This document shows positions 56,350 to 64,000 of a stretch of DNA of 64,000 nucleotides, in pieces (position 1 is the first letter of the stretch; every line of letters starts with the position of its first letter). This DNA comes from Salipiger bermudensis (GTDB lineage: Bacteria; Pseudomonadota; Alphaproteobacteria; Rhodobacterales; Rhodobacteraceae). The position numbers were made by a program, and so were the translations under genes. The stretch spans positions 310,001 through 374,000 of the forward strand of contig NZ_JAIUZY010000004.1 of the NCBI RefSeq assembly GCF_020171625.1, written 5' to 3'. The notes under the pieces were generated by a model. That model was not told the origin of the DNA and did no database searches. It saw only the letters and a program-made list of their open reading frames with translations.

Positions 56350-58005
56350 TCAGCTGCCATTCCGGATCTGGCTCAGCGTCCGGTAGGGGGTCAGCGCCTC
56401 CTTGTCGACGATCAGCTCCAGAAGCGCGCCGGTGGGCGACGCGAGCGCCCGCTCGAACGCCTCGGCGAACCCGGCGGTCTCGGAGACCACCTCGCCGTAC
56501 AACCCGCAGGACTGCGCCAGCGCGGCGAAATCCGGGTTCACCAGCTCGGTGCCCGAGACCCGGGCCGGAAACTCGCGCTCCTGATGCGCGCGGATGGTGC
56601 CGTAGGTGCCGTTGTTCACCACCATCACGATCACCGCCGCACCGGCCTGACGGGCGGTGGCGAGCTCCTGCATGGTCATCTGGATGTCGCCATCGCCGGC
56701 GAAGCAGATCACCGTCGCATCGGGGCGTTCGATCTTGGCCGCCACTGCGGCCGGCAGGCCGTAGCCCATAGCCCCCGATTGCGGCCCGAGCAGCCGCATC
56801 CCCGGGCGGAACCGGAAGAAGCGGGTGGGCCAGACGGTGAAGTTGCCCGCGCCGTTGGTCAGGACCAGCTCCTGCTCCTCGAGGCGCTCGCGCAGATGTG
56901 CGCAGACCGCCACCATGTCGACCGGCCCGGGCTGCGCCGGGGCGTTGTCGATGAAGCCGAGATAGGCCTCGCGCGCCTTGCGCCGCCAGTCGGCCCAGCC
57001 CCCCTGCACCGCCTCGCCGAGCGCCAGCGCAAAGCGCTGCGGGCAGGCATGGATGCCCAGCGCCGGGCGGTAGACCTTGCCGATCTCGCGGTCCGAGGCC
57101 ATCACGTGGACGATCTTCTGCACCGGATCGGGCACCTGCAGCAGCGTGTAGCCGTCGGTCATGTTCTCGCCGAAGCGGGTGCCCAGCGCGAGGATGACGT
57201 CCGCCTGCCCGAGCAGCGCCTTGGTCGCGGCGCTCATGCCCACGCCCGCGTCGCCGCAGAAGCACTCCGAGCCGTTGTCGAACTGGTCCTGATAGCGGAA
57301 CGAGCTGATCACCGGGATATCCGAGCCTTCGGCAAAGCGCTTGAGCGCGTCCTGCGCCTCGCGGTCCCACGGCGCGCCGCCGAGCACGATCAGCGGCCGC
57401 TCGGCGCCCTGCAGCATCTCCATCGCCTCGGCCATCGCCGCCGGCGCGGGCTCGGGCGGGAAGACCGGCACCGGGCCGGAGACGGGCGCCGCCTCGGTCT
57501 CGGCCATCAGCATGTCTTCTGGCAGTGCGATGACCACCGGGCCGGGACGGCCGGTGGTCGCTGTGGTCCAGGCCCGCGACAGGATCTCGGGCACCCGGGC
57601 GACATCGTCGATCTCGGTCACCCACTTGGCCATGGTGCCGAAGACGGCGCGGTAGTTGACCTCCTGAAAGGCCTCGCGCTCGCGCATCTCGGTTCCGATC
57701 TGGCCGACGAGGAGAATCATCGGCGCGCTGTCCTGCATCGCGGTGTGCACGCCGATCGACGCGTTGGTCGCGCCGGGGCCGCGGGTCACCATACAGATGC
57801 CGGGCTGGCCGGTCAGCTTGCCGTGCGCCGCCGCCATGAAGGCGGCCCCGCCCTCCTGCCGGCAGTTGACGAAATCGAGCTTGCCGCCGGTGTCGTGCAT
57901 CGCGTCAAGCACCGCAAGGTAGCTCTCTCCCGGAACGCCAAACGCCCTGCGGGCCCCAAGGGCCACAAGGCAGTCCACCACCAGCTGTCCACCATTGCGC
58001 GCCAT
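56350..58005 (-). CDS. Thiamine-pyrophosphate enzyme, acetolactate synthase large-subunit-like
   Basis: 551-aa TPP enzyme. Catalytic Glu in VNCRQEGGAAFMAAA; central FAD/nucleotide-like domain ALGTRFGENMTDGY; TPP motif GDGDIQMTMQELATARQ...VNNGTYG. There is no ilvH regulatory subunit beside it, and the length is short for IlvB, so it may be a paralogue acting on another 2-oxoacid (for example a sulfoacetaldehyde acetyltransferase or glyoxylate carboligase type). ATG 58005 has GGGAGAG upstream. It is divergent from the chemotaxis operon. Confidence 0.87.
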   Translation of the reverse strand: MARNGGQLVVDCLVALGARRAFGVPGESYLAVLDAMHDTGGKLDFVNCRQEGGAAFMAAAHGKLTGQPGICMVTRGPGATNASIGVHTAMQDSAPMILLVGQIGTEMREREAFQEVNYRAVFGTMAKWVTEIDDVARVPEILSRAWTTATTGRPGPVVIALPEDMLMAETEAAPVSGPVPVFPPEPAPAAMAEAMEMLQGAERPLIVLGGAPWDREAQDALKRFAEGSDIPVISSFRYQDQFDNGSECFCGDAGVGMSAATKALLGQADVILALGTRFGENMTDGYTLLQVPDPVQKIVHVMASDREIGKVYRPALGIHACPQRFALALGEAVQGGWADWRRKAREAYLGFIDNAPAQPGPVDMVAVCAHLRERLEEQELVLTNGAGNFTVWPTRFFRFRPGMRLLGPQSGAMGYGLPAAVAAKIERPDATVICFAGDGDIQMTMQELATARQAGAAVIVMVVNNGTYGTIRAHQEREFPARVSGTELVNPDFAALAQSCGLYGEVVSETAGFAEAFERALASPTGALLELIVDKEALTPYRTLSQIRNGS

Positions 58006-58194
58006 CGACACTCTCCCTTTGCTCTGACGTCTTACTTGTAGGCGATGCCCGCGCGTCTGCAAGCAGACTGCGAAAAGCGGCACTCCAGAACGCTTTGTTA
58101 AGACACCGACCGTATGTCTCATGTCTGACCCTGGGCGGCATGGCCGCGGCGCGGGTCACCCGACCCAGAGGCTGGCAAAGGCACCGAGCACACG

Positions 58195-58479
58195 ATGTCC
58201 GACTCCCATATTCACGTTCTCGAACCCACGCGAAACCGCAACGGCGAAGACGCGCTGGTTCCGTTCCTGCTGGGGGCGCGCCACGCCCCGGTGACGATCT
58301 CGGTCAGCGATGTCGGACGGCTCGATGCCCACCGGCTCCAGATCCTGCTCGTGGCCCAGAAGCAGTGGGCCCGCGAAGAACTTCCGTTCCGCCTGACCGA
58401 TGCGAATGACAGTTTCCGCGCCGGCCTCGAACGGCTCGGCCTCGCCCCCGATCATTTCGACAAGGACCAGACCTCATGA
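58195..58479 (+). CDS. STAS-domain protein heading the chemotaxis operon
   Basis: 94 aa resembling anti-sigma-factor antagonists (STAS fold): VTISVSDVGRLDAHRLQILLVAQ. In phospho-switch STAS proteins this place reads Asp-Ser-Ser-Gly; here it is Asp-Ala-His-Arg, so it cannot be phosphorylated on the usual Ser. Overlaps cheY by 4 bp, implying stoichiometric production with chemotaxis proteins. Role unknown. Confidence 0.65.
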   Translation: MSDSHIHVLEPTRNRNGEDALVPFLLGARHAPVTISVSDVGRLDAHRLQILLVAQKQWAREELPFRLTDANDSFRAGLERLGLAPDHFDKDQTS

Positions 58480-58850
58480 CCACCAAAGTCCTCGCGATCG
58501 ACGATTCCCGCACCATCCGAAACCTGCTGCGCGTTTCGCTCGAAGGCGCGGGATTCGAATACCATTCGGCGTGCGACGGCGTCGAAGGTGTGGAGCAGTT
58601 CGCCGAAGTCGAGCCCGACGTGGTGATCACCGACATCAACATGCCCAACATGGATGGTTTCGGTGTGATCGATAACCTGCGCAGCGGCCCCAACCGAACC
58701 ACTGTGCCGATCATCGTGCTGACCACCGAAAGCGGCCCGGACCTCAAGGCCCGCGCCCGCGAGGCCGGAGCGACGGGCTGGATCGTGAAACCCTTCGACG
58801 ATGCGTCGTTGGTCTCGGTTCTGCGCCGGCTGACCGGACACGTGGTGTAA
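58476..58850 (+). CDS. cheY: CheY-type response regulator
   Basis: 124-aa single receiver domain. Acidic pair Asp9-Asp10 (AIDDS), phospho-acceptor Asp53 (VITDINMPNMDG), Thr in VLTTES and Lys in IVKPFDD. It overlaps the STAS gene and lies 3 bp before cheA, so it is likely the direct CheA partner. Confidence 0.93.
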   Translation: MTTKVLAIDDSRTIRNLLRVSLEGAGFEYHSACDGVEGVEQFAEVEPDVVITDINMPNMDGFGVIDNLRSGPNRTTVPIIVLTTESGPDLKARAREAGATGWIVKPFDDASLVSVLRRLTGHVV

Positions 58851-58853
58851 GCC

Positions 58854-60998
58854 ATGTCCAACAGCTCGATCCGCGATACCTTTTTCGAAGAATGCGAAGA
58901 GCTTCTCGAGGCGCTCGTCGAAGGACTCGCCGCCATGGAAGAGAACGCCTCCGACATGGAGGTGGTCAACGCGGTGTTTCGTGCCGTGCACTCGATCAAG
59001 GGCGGCGCCGGGGCATTCGCCCTCGACCGGCTGGTGAACTTCGCCCACACCTTCGAGACGGTGATGGACAAGGTCCGCTCGAAACAGCTTGCCGTAAACG
59101 AGGAGCTGATGCTGCTCTTTCACCGGTCCGGCGATCAGTTGGCCGACCTCGTGGAGGCGGCGCGCGACGAGCGCGAGCCCAACGCCGAATCCGAGGCCGC
59201 GATCCTCAAGGAGCTGAGCGCCTATCTCGGGGATGTCGAAAGCGAGGAAGAGATCGCTTTCGACGCCGCCCCGCTCGCCTTCGACGCAGCCCCCCTGGCG
59301 CTCGACATTGGCGAGCATGATCCGCCCACCGGGACCGAGCTGCGGCGCTTCGATATCCGGTTCTGCCCGACCCCGGCCCTCTACGCCAACGGTCACGAGC
59401 CGCTCTTGCTGTTCGACGCCCTGGCCGAACTCGGACCGCTCTCGGTGACCGCCGACCTATCCCGCCTGCCCGAGTTCGACCGCTTCGATCCCGAGGACGC
59501 GGTGATAAACTGGCGCCTCACGCTGCTGACCTCCGAGGACGAGACCGTGCTCCACGAGGTGTTCGAGTTCGTCGATGCCCTCTGTGATCTGGAGATCGCG
59601 GTCTCTGACGAACCGGTCGTGGCCGTGGATGAGCCCCCGCTCGACAGCCGCGCCTCTCAAGGCCTTCCGGCCCCTACCGACAGGGCGGCTTTGGCCGAGC
59701 CGAAAGCACAGGAGGACACCACGCCGCCGCCCAGCGCCAAGACCGCCACGGCCAGCGCCCCGCGCGACGAGCCACGCGGCCCGCGCCCGACCCTCCGCGT
59801 CGACCTCGACCGTGTGGATCGGCTGATCAACACGGTGGGCGAGCTGATCATCAATCAGGCCATGATCTCGCAGCGGATCGAAGAGCTCGAGCTGCCGGCG
59901 GTCGCACATCTCACCAACGAGCTTGAAGCCTACAAGCTGTTGGCGCGCGACATTCAGGAGGGGGTGATGGCGATCCGGGCACAACCGGTGAAGCCTCTGT
60001 TTCAGCGCATGTCCCGCATCGTGCGCGAGGCCGCCGAAGTCACCGGGAAAAAGGTCAAGTTGGTGACCGTGGGCGACTCGACAGAGGTCGACAAGACCGT
60101 GATTGAACGCCTCGCCGACCCGCTCACGCACATGGTGCGCAATGCTGTCGACCACGGGCTTGAGCGGCCGGAAAAGCGCGCCGAGCTTGGTAAGGACACG
60201 ACCGGCGCGATTCGCTTGTCCGCCTCGCACCGCTCCGGCAGCGTCTTCATCGAGATCGCCGATGACGGGGCGGGCCTCAACCGGGCCAGGATCCTTGAAA
60301 AGGCGATCGAGAAGGGCCTCGTCTCTCCCGAGGCGGAGCTTTCCGAACAAGAGGTCGACAACCTCCTGTTCCTGCCAGGCTTTTCCACCGCCGCCGAGGT
60401 CTCGAACCTGTCCGGCCGCGGCGTCGGCATGGATGTGGTCAAGAACGCCGTGGCGGCGCTCGGCGGACGTGTGTCCATCACCTCAAGCCCCGGAGCAGGC
60501 ACCACCTTCACCATCGTCCTGCCACTGACCCTGGCCGTGATGGACGGTTTCGTCATCTCGATCGCCGATCAGACGATGGTGATCCCGATCGCCTCGATCA
60601 TCGAAACCATACGACCAAACCCGCGCGACCTGCATTGTATCGGAACCGACGGCGAGGTGATCTCGGTGCGTGGCGCCTATGTCCCAATCGTCGATGTGGC
60701 CCGCAATCTCGGGCTCTCCAGCGAGCGTGCAGACAGCAGCGGCGTCCTGCTTCTGGTGAGCACGGAAGGACAAGGCCTCACCGCGCTGCGTGTCGGCGCG
60801 ATCCACGATCAGCGCCAGGTGGTGATCAAGAGCCTCGAAAGCAATTACGGGGCCATCGCCGGCGTCTCGGCGGCAACCATCCTCGGCGACGGGAAGATTG
60901 CCCTGATTCTCGACCCCGACGAACTTGTCAAACTCACCCCGGCGGCAATTTTCCTGCCGCCCGCCTCCCCCCCCAGACCGGAGCTGCGCCATGCTTGA
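58854..60998 (+). CDS. cheA: Chemotaxis histidine kinase CheA
   Basis: 714 aa. Hpt domain with phospho-His46 (AVHSIKGGAGAF); a long middle region (~110-310) rich in Asp, Pro and Ala in place of a clear P2; dimerisation helix pair (RVDRLINTVGELIINQAM); ATPase boxes HMVRNAVDHGLE, DDGAGLNRARI and GRGVGMDVV; C-terminal CheW-like domain. Overlaps cheW by 8 bp. Confidence 0.96.
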   Translation: MSNSSIRDTFFEECEELLEALVEGLAAMEENASDMEVVNAVFRAVHSIKGGAGAFALDRLVNFAHTFETVMDKVRSKQLAVNEELMLLFHRSGDQLADLVEAARDEREPNAESEAAILKELSAYLGDVESEEEIAFDAAPLAFDAAPLALDIGEHDPPTGTELRRFDIRFCPTPALYANGHEPLLLFDALAELGPLSVTADLSRLPEFDRFDPEDAVINWRLTLLTSEDETVLHEVFEFVDALCDLEIAVSDEPVVAVDEPPLDSRASQGLPAPTDRAALAEPKAQEDTTPPPSAKTATASAPRDEPRGPRPTLRVDLDRVDRLINTVGELIINQAMISQRIEELELPAVAHLTNELEAYKLLARDIQEGVMAIRAQPVKPLFQRMSRIVREAAEVTGKKVKLVTVGDSTEVDKTVIERLADPLTHMVRNAVDHGLERPEKRAELGKDTTGAIRLSASHRSGSVFIEIADDGAGLNRARILEKAIEKGLVSPEAELSEQEVDNLLFLPGFSTAAEVSNLSGRGVGMDVVKNAVAALGGRVSITSSPGAGTTFTIVLPLTLAVMDGFVISIADQTMVIPIASIIETIRPNPRDLHCIGTDGEVISVRGAYVPIVDVARNLGLSSERADSSGVLLLVSTEGQGLTALRVGAIHDQRQVVIKSLESNYGAIAGVSAATILGDGKIALILDPDELVKLTPAAIFLPPASPPRPELRHA

Positions 60999-61455
60999 CG
61001 TTTCCGAGGCCCCCACCGAGGCCCAGTTCGAATTCATTACTTTCTCCGCCGGGGACCAGAGTTTCTGCCTCGAGATCACCCAGATCCGGGAGATTCGACG
61101 CTGGACGCCCGTCACCAAGCTGCCGCACACGCCCGACGATGTCCTCGGCGTCATGAACCTTCGCGGCGCGGTGATCCCGATCTTCGATCTCTCGGCCCGG
61201 TTTGGTCTCGGTGAGACCATCGACAATGAGCGCAACGTCGTCATCGTCGCCGCTGCCGGCGGAACAACAATCGGTCTACTCGTCGAGTCGGTTTCAGAGA
61301 TCCTTTCGGTCGCGAAGTCCGCGATCCAGGAAACACCGGACATTAAGTCCGAAGCCGCACGCCAAGCGATCCTCGGCGTGATTTCGGTCGGGGAAAGCAT
61401 GGTCCGGGTGGTCAACCTCGACGCCGTACTCGACAACGAGGGGGGCACCGTATGA
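60991..61455 (+). CDS. cheW: Chemotaxis coupling protein CheW
   Basis: 154 aa: FSAGDQSFCLEITQIREIRR and VLGVMNLRGAVIPIFDLSARFG. It links receptors to CheA. Start 60991 is where the family pattern begins; overlaps cheA (8 bp) and cheR (4 bp). Confidence 0.95.
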   Translation: MLDVSEAPTEAQFEFITFSAGDQSFCLEITQIREIRRWTPVTKLPHTPDDVLGVMNLRGAVIPIFDLSARFGLGETIDNERNVVIVAAAGGTTIGLLVESVSEILSVAKSAIQETPDIKSEAARQAILGVISVGESMVRVVNLDAVLDNEGGTV

Positions 61456-62333
61456 TCACCACCGCCCCGGTGAGCGGATCGGGCGACGTCCGCTTTACCG
61501 ACGATGACTTCCGCGCTCTGGCGCAGCTTGCGCACGCCGAATTCGGTCTGGCGCTGGCAGAGAGCAAGAAGCCGTTGGTGTACTCCCGCATCGCGCGGCG
61601 CCTGCGCGCCCGCAAGATTAACGATTTCTCAAGTTACATGGCCCTGCTCAAAAGCCCGGAAGAAGCCGAGGAGCGTCTCGAGCTGATCTCCGCACTGACC
61701 ACCAACGTCACCAGCTTCTTCCGCGAGAAGCACCATTTCGACACCTTGCAGAAAGACCTGATCCCGCAGCTCGAAAAGCAGCAAAGGGTCCGCATCTGGT
61801 CGGCGGGATGCTCTTCGGGACAAGAGGCTTTCTCCATCGCGATGACCCTGACCGACGCGCTATCGGAGGCCAGCCTGCGCAATGCTCGCATCCTCGCCAC
61901 GGACATTGATCCTGCGATGATCCGCAAAGCTTCCGCGGCGCGCTATGCGCTCGAGGATCTCGCCACGATCCCTGCGAAGATGCAGCAGAGCGCCACGCGG
62001 CCCTGCGCCGAAGAACCGGCCAGTTTCGAAATAACCGCCCCGGTGCAGCGCATGGTGTCCTTCGGTGCACTCAATCTGATGGAGCCGTGGCCCTTCAAAG
62101 GCCCCTTTGACGCAATCTTCTGTCGCAATGTCGCGATCTACTTCGACCATCAAACGCAGCATCGCCTGTGGTCCCGGTTTACCGCTTTGCTGCGCGAGGG
62201 CGGCTTTCTGTTCATCGGGCACTCCGAACGTGTTGCAGGACCTGCGCTGGACAGTCTGCAGTCCGCCGGTGTCACCACCTACCGCAAAGCCGTCGCCCCC
62301 GCCCCGACCACGCCTGATAGGAGACAAGAATGA
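61452..62333 (+). CDS. cheR: Chemoreceptor methyltransferase CheR
   Basis: 293-aa SAM enzyme that methylates receptor glutamates. N-terminal helical domain, then TNVTSFFREKHHFDTL, SAM motif IWSAGCSSGQEAFSIAM and FDAIFCRNVAIYFDHQTQ. No receptor gene is in the window. Overlaps the next cheY by 4 bp. Confidence 0.95.
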   Translation: MITTAPVSGSGDVRFTDDDFRALAQLAHAEFGLALAESKKPLVYSRIARRLRARKINDFSSYMALLKSPEEAEERLELISALTTNVTSFFREKHHFDTLQKDLIPQLEKQQRVRIWSAGCSSGQEAFSIAMTLTDALSEASLRNARILATDIDPAMIRKASAARYALEDLATIPAKMQQSATRPCAEEPASFEITAPVQRMVSFGALNLMEPWPFKGPFDAIFCRNVAIYFDHQTQHRLWSRFTALLREGGFLFIGHSERVAGPALDSLQSAGVTTYRKAVAPAPTTPDRRQE

Positions 62334-62716
62334 GCCTGAAGGACTCCCTGCGCATCATGGTCGTCGATGACATGGCGACAAGCCGTGGCCTTATCACACA
62401 AGCGCTCGATGAGATCGGCATCAAGAACTACCTGACCGAAAATGATGGCCAGCAGGCCCTCGCGCGCATCTCGGCAAACCCCGTGCACCTGGTGCTGTCG
62501 GATTTCAACATGCCCAATATGGACGGTCTCGGCCTTTTGCAGGCGGTGCGGCAAAACAAGGCCACGCAGCGCATGGGCTTTATCCTGGTGACCGGCAAAC
62601 CGACGCCGGACATGGTCTCGACGGCCAAGAAATGGGGTCTCAACAACATGATCAAGAAGCCATTCACTTCCTTGGCAATGAAACAGTGCATCGAAAGCGT
62701 CGTGGGAAAGCTCTGA
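62330..62716 (+). CDS. cheY: Second CheY-type response regulator
   Basis: 128-aa receiver: Asp13-Asp14 (VVDDMATS), phospho-acceptor Asp58 (VLSDFNMPNMDG), Thr in LVTGKP and Lys in KKPFTS. Two cheY genes in one operon may divide motor output and phosphate-sink roles. Confidence 0.93.
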   Translation: MSLKDSLRIMVVDDMATSRGLITQALDEIGIKNYLTENDGQQALARISANPVHLVLSDFNMPNMDGLGLLQAVRQNKATQRMGFILVTGKPTPDMVSTAKKWGLNNMIKKPFTSLAMKQCIESVVGKL

Positions 62717-62717
62717 T

Positions 62718-63074
62718 ATGACCAAGGGTGAAATCCGGCTTTCTCCGAGCGAGGCGATGCGGATGCTGTCGGACGAAATCCGCCATCTTCACCATCGCCT
62801 TGCCCGGCTCGAGCATGGGATCGAACATGTCTATGCGTCGGGAGGGGAGAGGCTCGGCTCTGTCGCCGTGACGGCATTGCAGGAGCTTGATGTACTGGCG
62901 CAGTCCACGGATGCGCTTGCGTCCTATTCAGAGAAGCTCTCACAACGGCTTGAGGACAGCGCCGAACTAGACCTGACCCGCGAGCTCTCTGCGATACCGC
63001 TTCGTGCGCTCGGACGCCGGTTAAGCGGGATCAGCCATGACGACTTGGCCGCAAACGCGCCCGAACTGTTTTGA
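62718..63074 (+). CDS. Helical protein between cheY and cheB, unknown
   Basis: 118 aa, no signal or membrane segment; heptad-like helices (MRMLSDEIRHLHHRLARLEHGIEH, LAQSTDALASYSEKLSQRLED). It is the only gene of the operon not assigned to a chemotaxis family. It starts 1 bp after cheY and probably belongs to the pathway; phosphatase-like or scaffold roles are possible but unproven. Confidence 0.7.
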   Translation: MTKGEIRLSPSEAMRMLSDEIRHLHHRLARLEHGIEHVYASGGERLGSVAVTALQELDVLAQSTDALASYSEKLSQRLEDSAELDLTRELSAIPLRALGRRLSGISHDDLAANAPELF

Positions 63075-63138
63075 TACCGTGAGGACCGCGCTCCGTTGGC
63101 GGCGCTTCGCTTTTGGTAGGCCCTCACGCTTCTTCGAC

Positions 63139-63155
63139 AGGCCCCTAAGGGGCCT
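63139..63155. promoter_or_regulatory. Palindrome in the gap before cheB
   Basis: AGGCCCC-TAA-GGGGCCT, 7-bp perfect arms, in the 134-bp gap before cheB, the only sizeable gap of the operon. It may be a weak terminator or an mRNA processing point that lowers cheB output. Confidence 0.4.
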
Positions 63156-63208
63156 CGCCTGCGGCCGTCCGCTATCGGCAGCAGCACCACCGACTGAAAG
63201 GGGCTTCG

Positions 63209-64000
63209 ATGGATCCGATTTCGCTGATCATTGCCATACCGGACCGAACGCGCCGCCGGCGGGTTGTGCAAAGTATCGAATCGTCACCGCAGATTCGGAT
63301 CATCGCCGAAACGGCTGACCTGATGGCCACGTTTTCCGAGGTCGAAGAGCAACAGCCGATGGCGGTGCTTATCGATGGCGGCTTGGCGCGCGCACCGGAA
63401 TTCGAAGTGATGCGCGCGCTTTTCGCCGCTCTGGATGTTCGGTGGATCGTCATCTCCGATGAGCCCGACACAGGCAGCCGTGTCTCCGCGTCGCCCTGGG
63501 GCCGAACCTCGGACCTGTTCGCTGTGCCAGCCGATATTGCCGCAGAGCCTCTGATCGGCCAACTGCGCAGCGTCACGCGCACGGCCCGGCGGATCGGCAC
63601 GGCGGCACCGGCCAAGACGACCGTGGGTCCGAAAGCGGATCCGGGGAATGACAGTCGGCGCAGCAATCGTTTTATTCTGATTGGCGCTTCCACCGGCGGA
63701 GTCGACGCCCTGCTCACCGTGCTATCCGCCTTCCCGGCCGACTGCCCTCCCACCTTCATCGTGCAGCACACCGGCGGGGGCTTCGGAGAGAGCCTGACCC
63801 GCCTGCTTGACAGGCAATGCGAAGCACGCGTGCGCCCCGCCCGAGATGGCGAACGTGTCACCCATGGCGAGGTGGTGGTGGCCGCTGGGAGCCGGGCTCA
63901 CATGCGCCTTGCGGGCGGCAAGCCGATGCGCATAACGCTCGCGTCCGACGGACCGATTTCCGGCCACATGCCGTCGGTCGACGCGATGTTCCACTCCGCG
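63209..64000 (+). CDS. cheB: Chemotaxis methylesterase CheB, 3'-truncated by the window end
   Basis: 264 residues from ATG 63209 to the edge, no stop. C-terminal methylesterase: catalytic Ser in LIGASTGGVDALL, His in FIVQHTGGGFGESL and Asp in MPSVDAMF at the very end. The N-terminal receiver is degenerate: the usual acidic pair is replaced (LIIAIPDRTRRRR), although an Asp stands near the phospho site (AVLIDGGLA). It demethylates receptors, the counterpart of CheR. Confidence 0.88.
   Translation, partial: MDPISLIIAIPDRTRRRRVVQSIESSPQIRIIAETADLMATFSEVEEQQPMAVLIDGGLARAPEFEVMRALFAALDVRWIVISDEPDTGSRVSASPWGRTSDLFAVPADIAAEPLIGQLRSVTRTARRIGTAAPAKTTVGPKADPGNDSRRSNRFILIGASTGGVDALLTVLSAFPADCPPTFIVQHTGGGFGESLTRLLDRQCEARVRPARDGERVTHGEVVVAAGSRAHMRLAGGKPMRITLASDGPISGHMPSVDAMFHSA

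Overview
The window reads as chromosomal DNA of a marine-type alphaproteobacterium of the Rhodobacteraceae (Roseobacter group). The support is high GC with strong third-position bias, a tad/cpa pilus operon in the usual order, the linked run murA - DUF2948 - hisD - UPF0262 - phosphatase - infA - maf - rng - yacG, the ribosomal tail rplO-secY-adk-rpsM-rpsK-rpoA-rplQ without rpsD, a fused ATP sulfurylase/APS kinase, and TRAP-type uptake genes. The genus cannot be fixed from sequence reading alone.

Layout. (1) 1-11.6 kb: tight-adherence (Flp/Tad) pilus assembly: end of cpaB, secretin cpaC, an OmpA-like lipoprotein, cpaE, cpaF, tadB, tadC, two TPR lipoproteins, prepilin peptidase, then an SGNH-hydrolase lipoprotein and an AAA ATPase closed by a clear terminator. 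(2) 11.7-12.6 kb: tRNA-Met and a glutathione S-transferase. (3) 12.7-26.7 kb: a large two-armed catabolic island. One arm (minus) is GntR regulator, LeuC/LeuD-type dehydratase and a complete TRAP transporter. The other arm (plus) is a tautomerase/NTF2 fusion, HyuB, HyuA, an isochorismatase-fold hydrolase, an isocitrate-lyase-family lyase and a flavoprotein, followed by a LysR regulator. (4) 26.7-33.6 kb: flavin monooxygenase, a small secreted protein, a MarR-like domain open in frame with ATP sulfurylase/APS kinase, trxB, an Lrp-type regulator and a Hint-domain protein. (5) 34-37.1 kb: pgeF, midA-like methyltransferase and lgt in one overlapping unit, divergent from ubiK. (6) 37.5-43.4 kb: ribosomal/secretion genes with a BLUF photoreceptor gene inserted backwards between adk and rpsM. 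(7) 43.4-55.6 kb: a small stress-like pair, a DegP-type protease, and the long minus-strand housekeeping block. (8) 55.7-64 kb: tRNA-Thr, a TPP enzyme of the acetolactate synthase family, and a chemotaxis operon (STAS, cheY, cheA, cheW, cheR, cheY, unknown, cheB) that runs off the end.

How the genes work together. The pilus block encodes the outer-membrane channel, inner-membrane platform, motor and processing peptidase of one machine. The catabolic island can be read as import (TRAP), ring or amide opening (HyuAB and the isochorismatase-fold enzyme), isomerisation/hydration (tautomerase, LeuCD-type dehydratase), redox (flavoprotein) and C-C cleavage (lyase with a KRCGH loop) under GntR and possibly LysR control. 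The substrate is inferred, not known; small cyclic imides or branched unsaturated dicarboxylates are the best guess. Many neighbours overlap by one to eight bases (TGATG, ATGA), so translational coupling is widespread. Two inverted copies of a roughly 120-bp hairpin-rich element lie in intergenic gaps at 37.2 and 45.7 kb, with a weaker relative at 50.1 kb.

No CRISPR array, rRNA gene, insertion sequence or prophage was seen. All functional calls come from reading motifs and gene order; no database search was run.
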